DNA from: Sulfuriferula sp.
GTDB lineage: Bacteria; Pseudomonadota; Gammaproteobacteria; Burkholderiales; Sulfuriferulaceae
DNA: 6,667 nt
Assembly (NCBI GenBank): GCA_027311185.1
Contig: DAICZK010000082.1
Location: 1 to 6,667 of the forward strand
Direction of reading: 5' to 3'
Positions 5,999-6,667 of the stretch are shown in pieces. Within the stretch, counting starts at the first letter, position 1. Every line of letters begins with the position of its first letter. The translations under genes and the position numbers were made by a program. The notes below the pieces were generated by a model, which was not told where the DNA came from, searched no databases, and was given only the letters and a program-made list of their open reading frames with translations.

Positions 5999-6369
5999 TA
6001 CTGGATAATCTGTTGGGACTCTCCCTGGAGCGCGTGGAGCCCGATGCAGCAAGCATCAAACGCTTGCTGGAAGCGGCGCGATGCAGTCTCGGAGATGCGC
6101 AGTTACCCAACATGAGTAGCGAGGGTCGTTTCGACATGACCTATAAGGCGATCATGCAAGCCGCTAATGCCGCCTTGCAGGCCAACGGATTTCGTACACT
6201 CACCAGCAAACCCGGGCATCATCAAACCATGATACAAACACTGCCACGCACCATCGAACTTGATGCTTCCTCCATGGTGTTGCTTGACCAGATGCGCAAA
6301 CAACGCAATGTCATTGACTATTCAGGCGATCTGGTGAGCGAAACTCTGGCGGCCGCTGCTACCAAATAA
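5995..6369 (+). CDS. Small helical HEPN-like protein, probable partner toxin
   Basis: This 124-residue protein begins at a GTG (5995-5997) overlapping the stop of the nucleotidyltransferase gene by 4 nt. It reads as mostly alpha-helical: a helix at about 17-32, a long one at 44-65 (FDMTYKAIMQAANAALQANG), then SKPGHHQTMIQTLP (71-84), and a final helix bearing MRKQRNVIDYSGD (100-112). Size, helical pattern and operon position fit a HEPN protein, a family containing many ribonuclease toxins. The usual catalytic motif R-x4-6-H-x-Y is not intact. Counting back from Tyr109, the His position is Ile107, with Arg101 or Arg104 as the possible Arg. Some HEPN subfamilies have an RN..Y pattern like this one. 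Whether it is a toxin, or cleaves RNA at all, cannot be decided from the sequence. The HEPN call is likely but not certain. Confidence 0.72.
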   Translation: MILDNLLGLSLERVEPDAASIKRLLEAARCSLGDAQLPNMSSEGRFDMTYKAIMQAANAALQANGFRTLTSKPGHHQTMIQTLPRTIELDASSMVLLDQMRKQRNVIDYSGDLVSETLAAAATK

Positions 6370-6443
6370 GCCACCTTGCTGCTGGATCAGGTTCCGGCAT
6401 GGATATACGCGAACAAGTCATACTTACTTAACCCGATCTTTTC
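6370..6443. other. Intergenic 5' exon of the group II intron, no gene seen
   Basis: This 74-bp stretch links the HEPN-like gene to the intron. It contains only a 10-codon ATG frame (6399-6431, reading MDIREQVILT) with a weak upstream sequence, which I do not call a gene. No terminator hairpin is visible, so operon transcripts may run into the intron. The last bases, CTTTTC (6438-6443), are complementary to GAAAAG inside the intron and fit an IBS1 target site. Confidence 0.45.
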
Positions 6444-6667
6444 GTGCGCCGTGCCAAGGCGCTGTTTTTCAGTGGGTGCGAAACCCACCCGGTAACATCC
6501 GTTCCGACCGGTAGCAACCGAAGCGATCATGGAGGTAACGAAGTGGTCGAAGCCTTCGGTGAAGAGGGCTCTGAAAGGGGCTTGGCGAACATGCAGGCCG
6601 TAATAGGAGTGAACACTGAGCAGGCCTCGAAAAGGGTGATGCGGAAGCCGACCCGGCGAGAATACGG
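6444..6667 (+). mobile_element. 5' part of a bacterial group II intron (domain I), truncated by the window edge
   Basis: The sequence begins GTGCGCC, matching the conserved GUGYG 5' end of group II introns, and is non-coding with many local hairpins, as expected of domain I. Examples are GCGCC/GGCGC (6446-6450 with 6458-6462) and GTGGGT-GCGAA-ACCCAC soon after. GAAAAG at 6629-6634 is the exact complement of the last six bases before the proposed boundary, fitting EBS1/IBS1; a G-T pair extends it to seven. The element is a self-splicing ribozyme and retroelement if complete. The reverse transcriptase ORF, domains II-VI and the 3' end are outside the window, so class and activity are unknown. 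The call rests on recognising the 5' end and overall look. Confidence 0.72.

Noticed and set aside
6399..6431. Ten-codon ATG frame before the intron as a gene interrupted by the intron
   Set aside because: It stops at TAA 12 bases before the intron boundary, so the intron does not interrupt its frame, and its upstream sequence is a poor ribosome site. A decayed gene start remains possible but unsupported.
6431..6437. IBS2 site pairing with an EBS2 in the intron
   Set aside because: No convincing complement to ACCCGAT was found; the only partial match (TGGGT) lies inside a strong local hairpin.
1..6667. CRISPR array, tRNA or rRNA genes
   Set aside because: No regularly spaced repeats were seen, and nothing resembling tRNA or rRNA sequence was recognised on either strand.

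Overview
The window looks like chromosomal sequence from a moderately GC-rich proteobacterium, most likely a beta- or gammaproteobacterium. That is an inference from the codon use and from the families present (CrgA-type LysR, cupin_6 AraC, YccF, a group II intron); no marker gene fixes the taxon. There are seven complete genes, the first codons of an eighth at the left edge, and the 5' end of what looks like a group II intron at the right edge.

Positions 1-5193 hold small regulator/enzyme modules. A LysR regulator (166-1059, +) lies back to back with a gene whose first six codons are visible on the minus strand (1-18). An MmyB-like XRE regulator (1122-2000, -) is divergent from an SDR-fold protein (2156-2872, +) that lacks the catalytic Tyr and Lys. 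A classical SDR (2929-3696, -) is divergent from a cupin-type AraC regulator (3870-4784, +). Each regulator probably controls the gene facing it across a shared promoter region, and two of these regions contain clear inverted repeats. Next comes yccF (4810-5193, -), encoding a small duplicated membrane protein.

Positions 5194-6369 are different in character. A good sigma70-type promoter (TTGACA-N17-TACAAA) overlaps three TGTTGC/GCAACA half-sites. It drives a two-gene, 4-nt-overlapping operon: a winged-helix protein fused to a minimal nucleotidyltransferase (5402-5998), then a small helical protein of probable HEPN type (5995-6369). The layout is that of an MNT/HEPN toxin-antitoxin module, with an antitoxin that carries its own DNA-binding domain and a HEPN partner whose catalytic motif is non-canonical.

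From 6444 to the end the sequence has the GTGCG start and folded, non-coding character of a bacterial group II intron, in the same orientation as the MNT/HEPN operon. A six-base exon/intron complementarity fits an IBS1/EBS1 pair. Its reverse transcriptase ORF, if any, lies outside the window.

Most of the window is ordinary accessory-metabolism and regulatory DNA. The parts most worth following up are the MNT/HEPN module with its operator, the SDR without its catalytic dyad, and the intron boundary.
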